Assembly: GCA_937139415.1 (NCBI GenBank)
Contig: CAKZPS010000063.1
Coordinates: 18,397 to 82,396 of the forward strand
From: an uncultured bacterium
GTDB lineage: Bacteria > Atribacterota > Atribacteria > Atribacterales > Caldatribacteriaceae
Length of the DNA: 64,000 bases
Direction of reading: 5' to 3'
A model generated the notes under the pieces. The model worked only from the letters and a program-made list of their open reading frames with translations, searched no databases and was not told where the DNA came from. Shown one piece after another: positions 26,334 through 34,651 of the stretch (positions within the stretch are counted from its first letter, which is position 1; every line of letters begins with the position of its first letter). The position numbers and the translations under genes were made by a program.

Positions 26334-27119
26334 TTTCCCTTCTTGCGGTTTCGTGGTGAGGAAAACACCCTCCCTTTGGGCGCAGGGTATTAAGTGATGA
26401 ACGAATAAACGGCGTTGAGAAGCGCGGTATTCCTCTTGCGGAGGGGAATAGAGTCAGTAGCAATCGGCTTCGATGCACGATATGCGATGGTGGTGATAGG
26501 CCAGGTAAGAAACCCTTCGCGATGAACCAGTTTCCGCTTTGCTCTCTTTTTCTGTTGGTATTCTCAGGATAACCTCCGTGGGATGTGCTGGGAGTGTTTT
26601 CGCGAACCAATCCTCTGGTGGTAGTAATGGTTCATTGGAGAGTGGATCGTAAATTTGGAAGAAGGTTTCCTCGATGTCCTTCTTTTCTTTTCCTTGTCCC
26701 GTCGTTTTTTCTACCCGTTACCCGAGGACCCATTTTCGTCTTTTGAGGCAGTATTGTTTTTGCTAGCGGCAAGCGTAGGCATCACAGTAAAATGAGGAAT
26801 TCGCTTTGTTCTAGACCGGTTTATAGAGTTCGACTATCCATAGAGGCGATGTTCAATTTGGTCGTCGGGTTAGAGGGACCATCGTATTTCTCAAAAGAGT
26901 ATATTTCCTCAACTTGGATAGCTGTTCGGAGGGTTTTCCAGGTATGGTCGAAATTGGAAGGAGAAGTTCTTCAAAATTGGAAGGACAGAGACGAAATGGA
27001 CTAACTCCAAGGACAGAAGGGAGAACCAGGGAGGAAGGGGAAAAGGCTTCAAAAACTTGTTGCCAAGGGAGACAGAGAAACGTTCCATGGATGAATGTTG
27101 CGATTTACTTGAGGTAACC
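26334..27119. other. Gene-poor region between the two sugar operons
   Basis: No intact gene. The left half has coding-like character on the minus strand (separate entry, 26390-26714). The right half (26720-27119) holds only short frames with no ribosome site or recognisable motif. Confidence 0.5.
26390..26714 (-). pseudogene. Possible minus-strand gene fossil, two frames, family unknown
   Basis: From 26714 leftward one frame stays open for 86 codons without a start codon and reads like protein: KKDIEETFFQIYDPLSNEPL, LPPEDWFAKTLPAHPTEVIL. It stops at 26454. A neighbouring frame reads on with GFLTWPITTIAYRASKPIAT, DSIPLRKRNTALLNAVYSFI and ends at 26390. Composition and continuity suggest a C-terminal gene piece with a frameshift. 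No family recognised; chance is possible. Confidence 0.3.
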
Positions 27120-27149
27120 TTGACAGATACTCTTTTTTTTGTGTTATAC
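27120..27149 (+). promoter_or_regulatory. Promoter of the lacI-type gene
   Basis: TTGACA (27120-27125) and TTATAC (27144-27149), spacer 18, with a T8 tract inside it. Predicted start near 27156, immediately before the two operators. Confidence 0.65.
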
Positions 27150-27158
27150 GTTTTCTAT

Positions 27159-27182
27159 CTAAACGTTTAGCTAAACGTTTAC
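27159..27182 (+). promoter_or_regulatory. Two tandem LacI-family operators
   Basis: CTAAACGTTTAG (27159-27170) and CTAAACGTTTAC (27171-27182) abut, each with the central CG and AAACGTTT core typical of LacI/PurR sites; centres are 12 bases apart. They lie between the predicted transcription start and the regulator's ATG, so autorepression and probably control of the whole cassette. Confidence 0.8.
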
Positions 27183-27195
27183 AAAAAGAGAGAGC

Positions 27196-28239
27196 ATGCC
27201 AGAGGCGAGAAAGCAAACTTCGACCATTAAAGATGTGGCTCGCCGGGCCAACGTCTCTGTGGCGACGGTATCGGCAGTGATTAATCACAACAGATTCGTG
27301 AGCAATGAGTTAGTCGAACGAGTGATAAAAGCCATTCAAGAGTTGGGTTACCGCCCTAACCGGATTGCGCAAGGTCTCAAGAAGAGGAAGAGTTTCAGTC
27401 TCGTCTACATTATTCCTGACATCACCAATCCTATTTTTGCCGGTGTGACGAGAGGCATCCAAGATGTGATGGAAAGGCTTTGCTATAACGTGTCGATTTA
27501 CAACACCGATTTTTCGGATAAGAAGTTGTTCCATCATTTGACAACCACCTTGGAGAACCGTCCCGATGGAATTGTGCTGAGCGCTTGGCACAGTTCGGAA
27601 ATTAAAAGAGCGGTATCCTTGATTCAGGAACTCGGTATTCCTCTGGTCATTGTGCACGCCCCTCGGAATATCGAGGCAGTCGATGCTGTCCTTGTGGATG
27701 AAGAAAAAGGGGGATTTGAAGCAGCTTCGTACCTCCTCGAGTTAGGTCATCGGAATATCGTATCCTTGGGGGTTATGAACAGTACTACAAGTTTCTTACG
27801 TGAACAGGGTTACCGTAGAGCGCTCAAGCAAGCTAACATTCCCATATCCGAGGAATTCATTATTAAAAGTGCAAGTTTCTCTTCGCGAGATGGCTGCGAC
27901 AGTATATATCAAGCGGTCAACTCGGGAATCAAGTTCGCCGCGATCTTTGCCCACAGTGACTCGATAGCTGTCGGAGCTATCGAGGCCTTAAACCGCATGG
28001 GACTCCGGGTTCCCGAAGTTGTGTCGGTGGTTGGGTTTGATGGAACTTACGCTTTTTCTACCTTCCCCAAGCTCACGACTATGTTGATTCCTAATCGGGA
28101 AATGGGGAAAAGAGCGGCGGAGATTTTATCGAAGAGAATGGCGGTGGTTTCGGAAAAAGGAGGCAATGTGGTGGAGATGATGAAACCTCAGCTTTTGGTC
28201 CAAGATTCAACTCAAAGGTTGATAAATGAATCACTATGA
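27196..28239 (+). CDS. LacI-family transcriptional regulator (glucoside cassette)
   Basis: 347 residues. HTH at residues 9-30: TIKDVARRANVSVATVSAVI, then hinge NELVERVIKAIQELGYRPN. The effector domain is a periplasmic-binding-protein fold (LVYIIPDITNPIFAGVTRGI, DGIVLSA, VDEEKGGFEAASYLLELGHR, FAHSDSIAVGAIEAL, VVGFDG). Two matching operators lie just upstream. The genes that follow encode a URO-D-fold protein, a maltose-type ABC transporter and a GH1 enzyme, so a beta-glucoside or its product is the probable inducer. Confidence 0.9.
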   Translation: MPEARKQTSTIKDVARRANVSVATVSAVINHNRFVSNELVERVIKAIQELGYRPNRIAQGLKKRKSFSLVYIIPDITNPIFAGVTRGIQDVMERLCYNVSIYNTDFSDKKLFHHLTTTLENRPDGIVLSAWHSSEIKRAVSLIQELGIPLVIVHAPRNIEAVDAVLVDEEKGGFEAASYLLELGHRNIVSLGVMNSTTSFLREQGYRRALKQANIPISEEFIIKSASFSSRDGCDSIYQAVNSGIKFAAIFAHSDSIAVGAIEALNRMGLRVPEVVSVVGFDGTYAFSTFPKLTTMLIPNREMGKRAAEILSKRMAVVSEKGGNVVEMMKPQLLVQDSTQRLINESL

Positions 28240-28257
28240 GAAAGGGAGATTCCTAAG

Positions 28258-29340
28258 ATGACCCCTACAATGACTCCTCGGGAAAGATTTTATGCCTGTC
28301 TGCGGAGGGAGAAACTTGACCGAATACCTCTTTTAGCCTATCAATTTCTCCTGCCTCGGGGAACGATAGAACGGAGAATCCAAGAGGCAGGATGTGCCAT
28401 CGTCGTAGGTGTTCCGATATACGAAATTGTATTTCCAGGAGAGATTGAAATCCGCGAGCGGCAATTTTGGGAAAATGGAGAAAAGATCACGGTGAGACGC
28501 TATACCACACCGATTGGCAGCGTAGAAGAAAAGATCAAAATTGATCCATACGGGAGTGAATGGAAAAAAGAGCATCTCATCAAAGATTCCAGAGACTATG
28601 AAACCATGACCTATCTTTTGGAGAAGGTGAAGTTTCGAGAACAAATCGAATACTTTACAGAAGTTGACCGAGATTTGGGAGAAGACGGTATTCCCGTACC
28701 GATGTTACCCTTTTTCGAGCGCTCTCCTTTCCAGAAATTTTTGATTGATTTAGCGGGCCCGGAGAGGGCTTTGCTCGACCTCTACGATCAACCCCAAAGG
28801 GTGGAGGATTTTTTGGCTTGTCTCCATGCGAAGTTAGAGGAAGCCATGAAAATTTACGAGCTGCTTCCAGAAAAGCGTCTCTTTTGGTGGGTAGACAACG
28901 TGACTTCAGATTTTACCACTCCGTCCTTATTTCAACGTTTTTGTCTCCCTGTATATCGTCGCTATTTTCCTCGTTTCCAACAACAGGGGATTTTCTGCAT
29001 GGTACATCTCGATGGAAAACTTAACGCTCTCAAAGAGTTCATTCGGGAGGCGCCGATTGATATGATTGAATCTTTTACTCTTCCTGAACAAGGGGGTGAT
29101 ATCTCGTTCGAAGAAGCACAGAAGGTGTGGCCAAAAAAGGTGATCGGAGCCAATATGCCTGCTAACTTGGCGTATCACACCGCAGAAGAGGTGGAGAAAT
29201 TTTTGGGTGATTTGATTTCCAGTGGATTTGCTCGGGGCAATTTCATTCTGGAACTCAGCGAAGACTTGCCCCGAAAGAACTTAGGTGAAATTCTCTCGAT
29301 ACTTTTGAAAGTTTTAATGAAAGGAGAGAATGGTTCATGA
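28258..29340 (+). CDS. URO-D-fold protein (COG0407-like), first copy
   Basis: 360 residues. The start TPRERFYACLRREKLDRIPL is the typical opening of the uroporphyrinogen-decarboxylase/MtaA superfamily, and the end has VIGANMPANLAYHTAEEVEK. In corrinoid methyltransferases of this fold a His-x-Cys zinc motif is expected; here that site reads MVHLDGKLN, with Asp in place of Cys. There are no heme-synthesis genes or corrinoid proteins nearby, so true UroD or MtaA activity is unlikely. It sits between lacI and an ABC sugar importer, as does its relative at 55106. Role unknown, probably linked to the imported compound. Confidence 0.75.
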   Translation: MTPTMTPRERFYACLRREKLDRIPLLAYQFLLPRGTIERRIQEAGCAIVVGVPIYEIVFPGEIEIRERQFWENGEKITVRRYTTPIGSVEEKIKIDPYGSEWKKEHLIKDSRDYETMTYLLEKVKFREQIEYFTEVDRDLGEDGIPVPMLPFFERSPFQKFLIDLAGPERALLDLYDQPQRVEDFLACLHAKLEEAMKIYELLPEKRLFWWVDNVTSDFTTPSLFQRFCLPVYRRYFPRFQQQGIFCMVHLDGKLNALKEFIREAPIDMIESFTLPEQGGDISFEEAQKVWPKKVIGANMPANLAYHTAEEVEKFLGDLISSGFARGNFILELSEDLPRKNLGEILSILLKVLMKGENGS

Positions 29341-30610
29341 GAAAAGTTCTGTCGATGGTTCTTGTATTGATTGTGGTTTTGTTGGTGGGAGCATAATTGG
29401 AGCACAGGAAGAGATTACCATTTCCATGTGGACTCACGACAATCTCTACGTGGAATTTTTCACCCGTCGAGGTGAAGAGTGGGCGGCAATGCATCCGGAG
29501 TACAAAATCAAATTCGATTTTACCCAAATTCCCTACAATCAGCTTTGGCCGAAAATTCTTACTACCTTAGCAGCCGGCAGTGGAGCACCAGATTTAATCG
29601 GTATAGAAATTAACGCTTTTTCTCGTTTCATGAAGGGAGACATTGCTGAAAAAACCTTGGTGGACCTCACTCCCCTTATTGGAGAGGAAAGAAGCCAATT
29701 CCTTCGCTGGGAGCCCTATATGTACAAAGGCAAAATTTACGGCGTAGAAAGCGCTCTGTGTCCGGTAGTGTTCTATTATCGCAAGAGTGTTTTTGATGAG
29801 GCTGGTATCGCCACGCCTCTTGAAACCCGGGATGCACTGATCGAAGCAGGTCGGAAACTGAAAGAAAAAGGGTATTATGTCACCGCTATCGAGAGTAGTG
29901 GTGATGCACCGCATCATTTCCTCACTCTTTACTACCAACAAGATGGTATGTTATTCGATAGCGAGGGAAAGCTGATGGAAGAAAACGATCCTCGCGCAAT
30001 TCGAGCCCTTCGTTTTCTCCAAGAGGGGGTAAAGGAGGGGGTTTTGTGGCCTACCTCTTCTTACTATGATGCGCCTCATTTTGCTGCTTTAAAGGAAGGA
30101 AAAGTAGTAGGAAACTATATGCCGGATTGGTGGTCGGTATACTTCCAAAAGCCTCAGGTTGCCGAACAAGCCGGAGAGTGGCGAATTCAACTACTGCCAG
30201 CTTGGGAGAAGGGTGGACGTCGCAGTAGTACCGCAGGAGGGACCGGTTTTGCAATTACCCAATACTCTAAAAATCCCGAATTGGTTTTCGATTTCCTCCA
30301 CTATACCTATATGACCAAGGAGAACCAAATTAAGCGCTTCCAAGAAATCCAATATTTCCCGACCATGATCGAAGCTATTACCGATCCCCGTATTACTGAG
30401 CTCCCCGATCCTTACTATGGAGACCAAAAAATCGGAGCGGTGTTCTCCGAAGCTGCTCTGCAGGTGCCCATACAATGGCAGAGTCCCTACTGGTCAGAAG
30501 CGATACAGGCTCTCTATAAGGAAGCTGTGACCCCGGTGGTCAATGGTCAGAAGACCCCGGAACAGGCTCTCAAGGATGCCGTGGCGAAGATTCGAGCCCT
30601 GATGAAGTAA
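29337..30610 (+). pseudogene. Maltose-type ABC sugar-binding protein, frameshift at signal peptide junction
   Basis: ATG 29337 after AAAGGAGAG starts a perfect signal peptide, MRKVLSMVLVLIVVLLVGA, but that frame stops at TAA (29394). The mature protein is in another frame from about 29386 (IIGAQEEITISMWTHDN) and stays open to 30610 with SBP_bac_1 features (AAGSGAPDLIGIE, EDLREAGK-like ALIEAGRKLKEKGY, GTGFAITQYSKNP). A one-base shift (or equivalent) within 29385-29400 is needed to join them. Without it no export is possible. Could be a sequence error. Confidence 0.8.
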
Positions 30611-30624
30611 GGTAAACCAACCAC

Positions 30625-30660
30625 TCCCTCCCCGCGTTGATCGTACTGACACGGGGAGGG
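30625..30660 (+). other. Stem-loop between binding-protein and permease genes
   Basis: CCCTCCCCG (30626-30634) pairs with CGGGGAGGG (30652-30660). No T-run follows. Such hairpins after binding-protein genes commonly protect the upstream mRNA or reduce read-through, giving more binding protein than permease. Confidence 0.55.
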
Positions 30661-30680
30661 ATGTTAAGGGAGATGAAAAG

Positions 30681-31582
30681 ATGATCGAGGCTATAACCCG
30701 GTGGTGGTGTAAGAAACAACATAAGATTGTTCCGTATCTTTTCATATCGCCTTTTTACGTTTTGTTTATCGTATTCATGGTTTATCCCATCGTCTTTGGT
30801 CTTTTCCTGAGTCTCCACAACTGGTCGGGAATTGGGGGGATGGAGTATGTGGCTTTGCGCAATTATCTCTCTCTATTTCAAGACCGCGACTTTCATCTCG
30901 CCTTTTCCAATACACTGTGGTATATGGGGGCGAGTTTATTCATTAACTTGGTCTTGTCTCTCCTCTTAGCTACTTTATTGAATTCGGGGCTTATAAAATT
31001 GAAAGGTTTTTTTCGGACGATCTATTTTATCCCCATTGTTACCTCTGTGGTGGCAGCCGCCATAGTTTTTACCCCTTTCTATGACCGAGATTACGGGTTA
31101 TTCAATCTTTTAATGGTAGCGTTGCAGGGGAACCCTTAGATTGGCTCGGCAGCACTTCGCTCTCAAAATTTGCCGTGATAGGCCTCATTGCCTGGAGATG
31201 GGTAGGGTTCAACATGGTGTACTTTCTGGCAGGGTTACAATCGATACCCACTTCTCTTTATGAAGCTGCTCTAGTAGATGGAGCCACCCCCTTACGGTGT
31301 TTTCTGAACATTACTCTCCCCCTCCTCAAACCGATTATTCTCTTCGTTACGGTGACTACCTTGATCGGGTCGATTCAAGTATTTGACGAACCGTACATTC
31401 TTACCGGCGGAGGTCCGGCAGACTCCAGCATGAGTGTGGTGATTTATCTCTTCCGGATTGGTATGGAGTATTTGAACCTTGGGTATGCTGCAGCCATCGG
31501 TTTTGTGATTTTTGCCATGACTTTCGTTTTTTCCTGGTTGCAAATGAATCTTATGGGTGCTTTCGAAGGGGGGCGTTCGTAA
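30681..31582 (+). pseudogene. ABC sugar permease, MalF type, frameshifted
   Basis: The first part (30681-31139) encodes helices 1-3 (VPYLFISPFYVLFIVFMVYP, FFRTIYFIPIVTSVVAAAI). It stops at CCT-TAG. One frame over, DWLGSTSLSKFAVIGLIAWR continues directly and runs to 31582 with the EAA loop (YEAALVDGATPLRCFLNITL). Restoring one T in the CCCTT run (31133-31137) gives a continuous ~300-residue protein. The lesion is a single missing base in a short T tract, the sort of error long-read consensus makes, but slippage mutation is equally possible. Confidence 0.85.
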
Positions 31583-31634
31583 TGGTCATCAGAGAAGACC
31601 ACATTTTTAACTTTGCGTTATGGAGGGTAGAACC

Positions 31635-32468
31635 TTGAAGGGGAATACTCTCTTTTTACAGGTAATCTTGTACCTCCTCTTAATCGGGGGAGCAATATTT
31701 ATGCTTCTCCCTCTCTTTTGGTGTGTATCTTCTTCTTTTAAACCCTCGGGAGAGATATTTGATTATCCTCCCACCCTGTTACCCAAACATCCGATAAGTG
31801 ATAACTACGTACAACTCTTTTCTCGATTTCCTTACCATAAGTGGTATGTGAACAGTGTTTTCATTACTGTGTCCCTAACTGCTCTTTCGGTTTTTTTCTG
31901 TTCTTTAGCGGGATTTGCTTTTGCAAAGTACCGTTTTGCATTTCAGAAAGCCCTCTTCGCCGTTGTTATGGCTGCGCTTATGATTCCCTTTCAGGTGATT
32001 CTCATTCCACTTTATGTGGTGATTATGAAGTTGGGTTGGATGAATACCTACTATGCTTTAGTGGTTCCTTTTATGGCCTCTCCTTTCGGTATTTTTCTCA
32101 TGCGGCAATTTATGATCAGTGCTATTCCTAACGAACTCATGGAAAGTGCACGCTTGGATGGATGTAGTGAATTTAAGATTTTTTGGCATTTTGCTTTACC
32201 CTTAAGTCGACCCGCCTTGGGTGCTTTTGCTATTTATCAATTTGTTTTTTCTTGGAATAGTTTTCTCTGGCCTCTCATCGTGCTCAGTGAAACTCAAAAA
32301 TATACTCTTCCAGTCGGTTTACAGAGTCTGTTTGGAATTTTCTATTTGAAGGAGTTTGGCGTCATTATGGCTGGATCGGCTCTCATGGTTATTCCAGTGG
32401 TACTCTTGTTTGTGGCAATGCAAAAACATTTTGTATCTGGACTTACCGTTGGTGCCATTAAAGAGTGA
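31635..32468 (+). CDS. ABC sugar permease, MalG type
   Basis: 277 residues, six helices. Start TTG 31635 lies seven bases after GGAGGG; the ATG at 31620 precedes that site. EAA motif: ESARLDGCSEFKIFWHFALP, then RPALGAFAIYQFVFSWN. It pairs with the frameshifted MalF-type protein. No ATPase gene is in the cassette; a shared MsiK/MalK-like ATPase elsewhere is the usual solution for this transporter class. Confidence 0.88.
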   Translation: MKGNTLFLQVILYLLLIGGAIFMLLPLFWCVSSSFKPSGEIFDYPPTLLPKHPISDNYVQLFSRFPYHKWYVNSVFITVSLTALSVFFCSLAGFAFAKYRFAFQKALFAVVMAALMIPFQVILIPLYVVIMKLGWMNTYYALVVPFMASPFGIFLMRQFMISAIPNELMESARLDGCSEFKIFWHFALPLSRPALGAFAIYQFVFSWNSFLWPLIVLSETQKYTLPVGLQSLFGIFYLKEFGVIMAGSALMVIPVVLLFVAMQKHFVSGLTVGAIKE

Positions 32469-32517
32469 ATTATAGAGCTTGGAAGGCAAGAAAAGACTTA
32501 AAGGAAGGTGTTGAATA

Positions 32518-33858
32518 ATGGTAGAGTTTGGTCCAGAATTCCTTTTCGGCGTTGCTACTGCCTCTTATCAAATTGAGGGTGCATGGAATGAGGATGGCAA
32601 AGGTGAGAGTATTTGGGACCGTTTTAGCCATACACCCGGAAAGATTGTGGATGATTCAACGGGAGATATTGCTTGTGACCACTATCACCGTTATGAGGAG
32701 GACATAAAACTCCTCAAAAGGTTAGGTGTGGATGCCTATCGCTTCTCCATTTCCTGGCCACGCATTTTCCCCGAGGGTAGGGGGAGAGTAAACGAGAAAG
32801 GGCTTGATTTTTATCGTCGGTTGATCGAGTCTCTCAGGGAGAACGCTATTCGTCCCGTGGTTACGCTCTATCATTGGGATTTGCCGCAAACCTTGGAGGA
32901 ACGGGGAGGATGGGGGAGCGAAGAAACGGTAGAAGCTTTTAAGGAGTATGCTCATTTTCTCTTTAGGATTTTTCGTGAGGAAGTAGAGTTATGGATTACC
33001 CATAATGAGCCATGGGTTACCGCTTTTTTGGGCCATTCTGAAGGACGGATGGCACCTGGGAAGCAAGATTTCGCCTTAGCCCTACGGGTCTCTAAGAATC
33101 TCCTCCTCTCTCATGCTCATGCGGTTTCTATTTTCCGAGAAGAAGGAATTCGCAAGCCGATCGGTATTGCCCTCAATCTTGCCCCTATCTATCCGAAGAC
33201 CGAGAATGATGCGGATCGACAGGCTGCCCTCCGTTTCGATGGATGCCTCAATCGCTGGTTCCTTGATCCCCTCTTTCGGGGAGAGTTCCCTGAAGATATG
33301 GTGATGTGGTATCGAAGAAAGGGATTCCCCATACCCCCTTTTAGCGACTCTGAGTCGAGGCTTTTAACGAAGTCACTCGATTTTTTAGGGATTAATTACT
33401 GTACCCGTTACGTACTCGAGCATGGTGAAGATCCGGCACTGGAGGCTCGTGTGGCGCGAGTGCCGGGGGGCGAGTATAGCAGTATGGATTGGGAGGTTTA
33501 CCCCTCGGGTATGAGCGAAATTGTGTGCCGAGTCAGTGTGGATTATTCACCTCGGGCGATTTACATCACCGAGAATGGATATCCTTATCCCGATATTCTT
33601 CTGCCCAATGGTTCAGTTGTGGACGAAGAGAGGATTGCGTACCTTGCCAGACACTTGGCCTCTCTCCATAAAGCTATGGTCTTAGGCTGCCCGGTGAAGG
33701 GTTACTTTGTATGGAGTATCATGGACAATTTTGAATGGTCTTACGGTTTCTCTAAGCGTTTTGGTTTAGTATATGTGGATTATGAAACACTCCAGCGAAT
33801 TCCAAAACAAAGCTTTTTCTGGTACCAGAATGTTATTAGACGCAGGGGATTCGAATGA
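32518..33858 (+). CDS. bglA: GH1 family beta-glucosidase
   Basis: 446 residues, normal for GH1. N-terminal signature FLFGVATASYQIEGAWNEDG, acid/base Glu in WITHNEPWV (about residue 164), nucleophile Glu in YITENGYPYP (about residue 350), and WSIMDNFEWSYG for sugar binding. No signal peptide, so it cleaves imported cellobiose or aryl-beta-glucosides in the cytoplasm. Ends the LacI cassette and explains the transporter's likely substrate. Confidence 0.93.
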   Translation: MVEFGPEFLFGVATASYQIEGAWNEDGKGESIWDRFSHTPGKIVDDSTGDIACDHYHRYEEDIKLLKRLGVDAYRFSISWPRIFPEGRGRVNEKGLDFYRRLIESLRENAIRPVVTLYHWDLPQTLEERGGWGSEETVEAFKEYAHFLFRIFREEVELWITHNEPWVTAFLGHSEGRMAPGKQDFALALRVSKNLLLSHAHAVSIFREEGIRKPIGIALNLAPIYPKTENDADRQAALRFDGCLNRWFLDPLFRGEFPEDMVMWYRRKGFPIPPFSDSESRLLTKSLDFLGINYCTRYVLEHGEDPALEARVARVPGGEYSSMDWEVYPSGMSEIVCRVSVDYSPRAIYITENGYPYPDILLPNGSVVDEERIAYLARHLASLHKAMVLGCPVKGYFVWSIMDNFEWSYGFSKRFGLVYVDYETLQRIPKQSFFWYQNVIRRRGFE

Positions 33859-34064
33859 CTCTTTTCCAAAGGAATACTCAATTTCCCTTTGATAGTCTGT
33901 AAAGAGATTTACCTCGAACACCAAAAGAGAGAACACAAAGCGTGAGAGACGAACAAAGGTAGAGGCTCTTTCTTTCTCCTTCGAAGACCATCGTCGGTAT
34001 TATTGGAGTGCTTACTGTGAAAGGTTCCTGTATATTTGTGATGGTAATGAACTAAAGGTTTGTC

Positions 34065-34093
34065 TTGACACCGAGAGGGGTTTTGAGTATGGT
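34065..34093 (+). promoter_or_regulatory. Promoter of greA-lysS
   Basis: TTGACA (34065-34070), 17 bases, TATGGT (34088-34093), about 50 bases before greA. 33859-34064 contains no gene I can recognise. Confidence 0.6.
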
Positions 34094-34144
34094 ATTATGT
34101 TAATTTGATAGGTATAAAGCATTGGCTCGATGGAGGCGGAGTTT

Positions 34145-34645
34145 ATGGAGAAAAAGAAAGAGGATGGCCGGATTAAATTGACGTTGGAAGGGTATCGGAA
34201 GTTAGAGGAAGAATTGCGGTATTTAAAGACGGTACGGCGAAAGGAGGTAGCAGATAAAATCAATCATGCACTTTCTTTCGGTGATTTGAGTGAAAATGCG
34301 GAATACGAAGAGGCGAAAAACGAGCAAGCCTTTGTAGAAGGACGGATTCTGGCTATTGAGGACAAGCTTCGCAAGGCGGAAATTGTGGAGGAAGATGAAG
34401 TAGAAGATTTGGAGAAGGTACGTTTAGGTGTGAAGGTGGTTTTAGAGAATTTAGTGCAAGGGAAAGAAGTAGAATACATTATTGTAGATTCGGTAGAAGC
34501 TGATCCTTCGAGTCGGAAAATCTCTTTTGAGTCACCTTTAGCCCAAGCAATTCTTGGGAAACGTCGGGGTGACGAGGTTGAAATTAAAGTTCCGGCAGGA
34601 ATAGTGAAGTATCGTGTGGTGGACATTCGGAATCGGGAGGAATAA
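34145..34645 (+). CDS. greA: Transcription elongation factor GreA
   Basis: 166 residues from ATG 34145, after GGAGGCGGAG; ATG 34130 is in frame but overlaps that site. N-terminal coiled coil with LTLEGYRKLEEELRYL and the tip acidic residues in ALSFGDLSENAEYEEAKNEQ; C-terminal FKBP-like part with SFESPLAQAILGKRRGDEVE. Stimulates transcript cleavage in stalled RNA polymerase. Seven bases from lysS, a common pairing. Confidence 0.95.
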   Translation: MEKKKEDGRIKLTLEGYRKLEEELRYLKTVRRKEVADKINHALSFGDLSENAEYEEAKNEQAFVEGRILAIEDKLRKAEIVEEDEVEDLEKVRLGVKVVLENLVQGKEVEYIIVDSVEADPSSRKISFESPLAQAILGKRRGDEVEIKVPAGIVKYRVVDIRNREE

Positions 34646-34651
34646 GTCATA

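Noticed and set aside
28258..29340. True uroporphyrinogen decarboxylase (hemE)
   Set aside because: No heme genes nearby, motif differences at the expected metal or substrate loop, and regular association with sugar transport.
31125..31145. Programmed ribosomal frameshift in the MalF-type gene
   Set aside because: No X-XXY-YYZ heptamer or downstream stimulator is visible at the shift; a single missing T in a short run is simpler.
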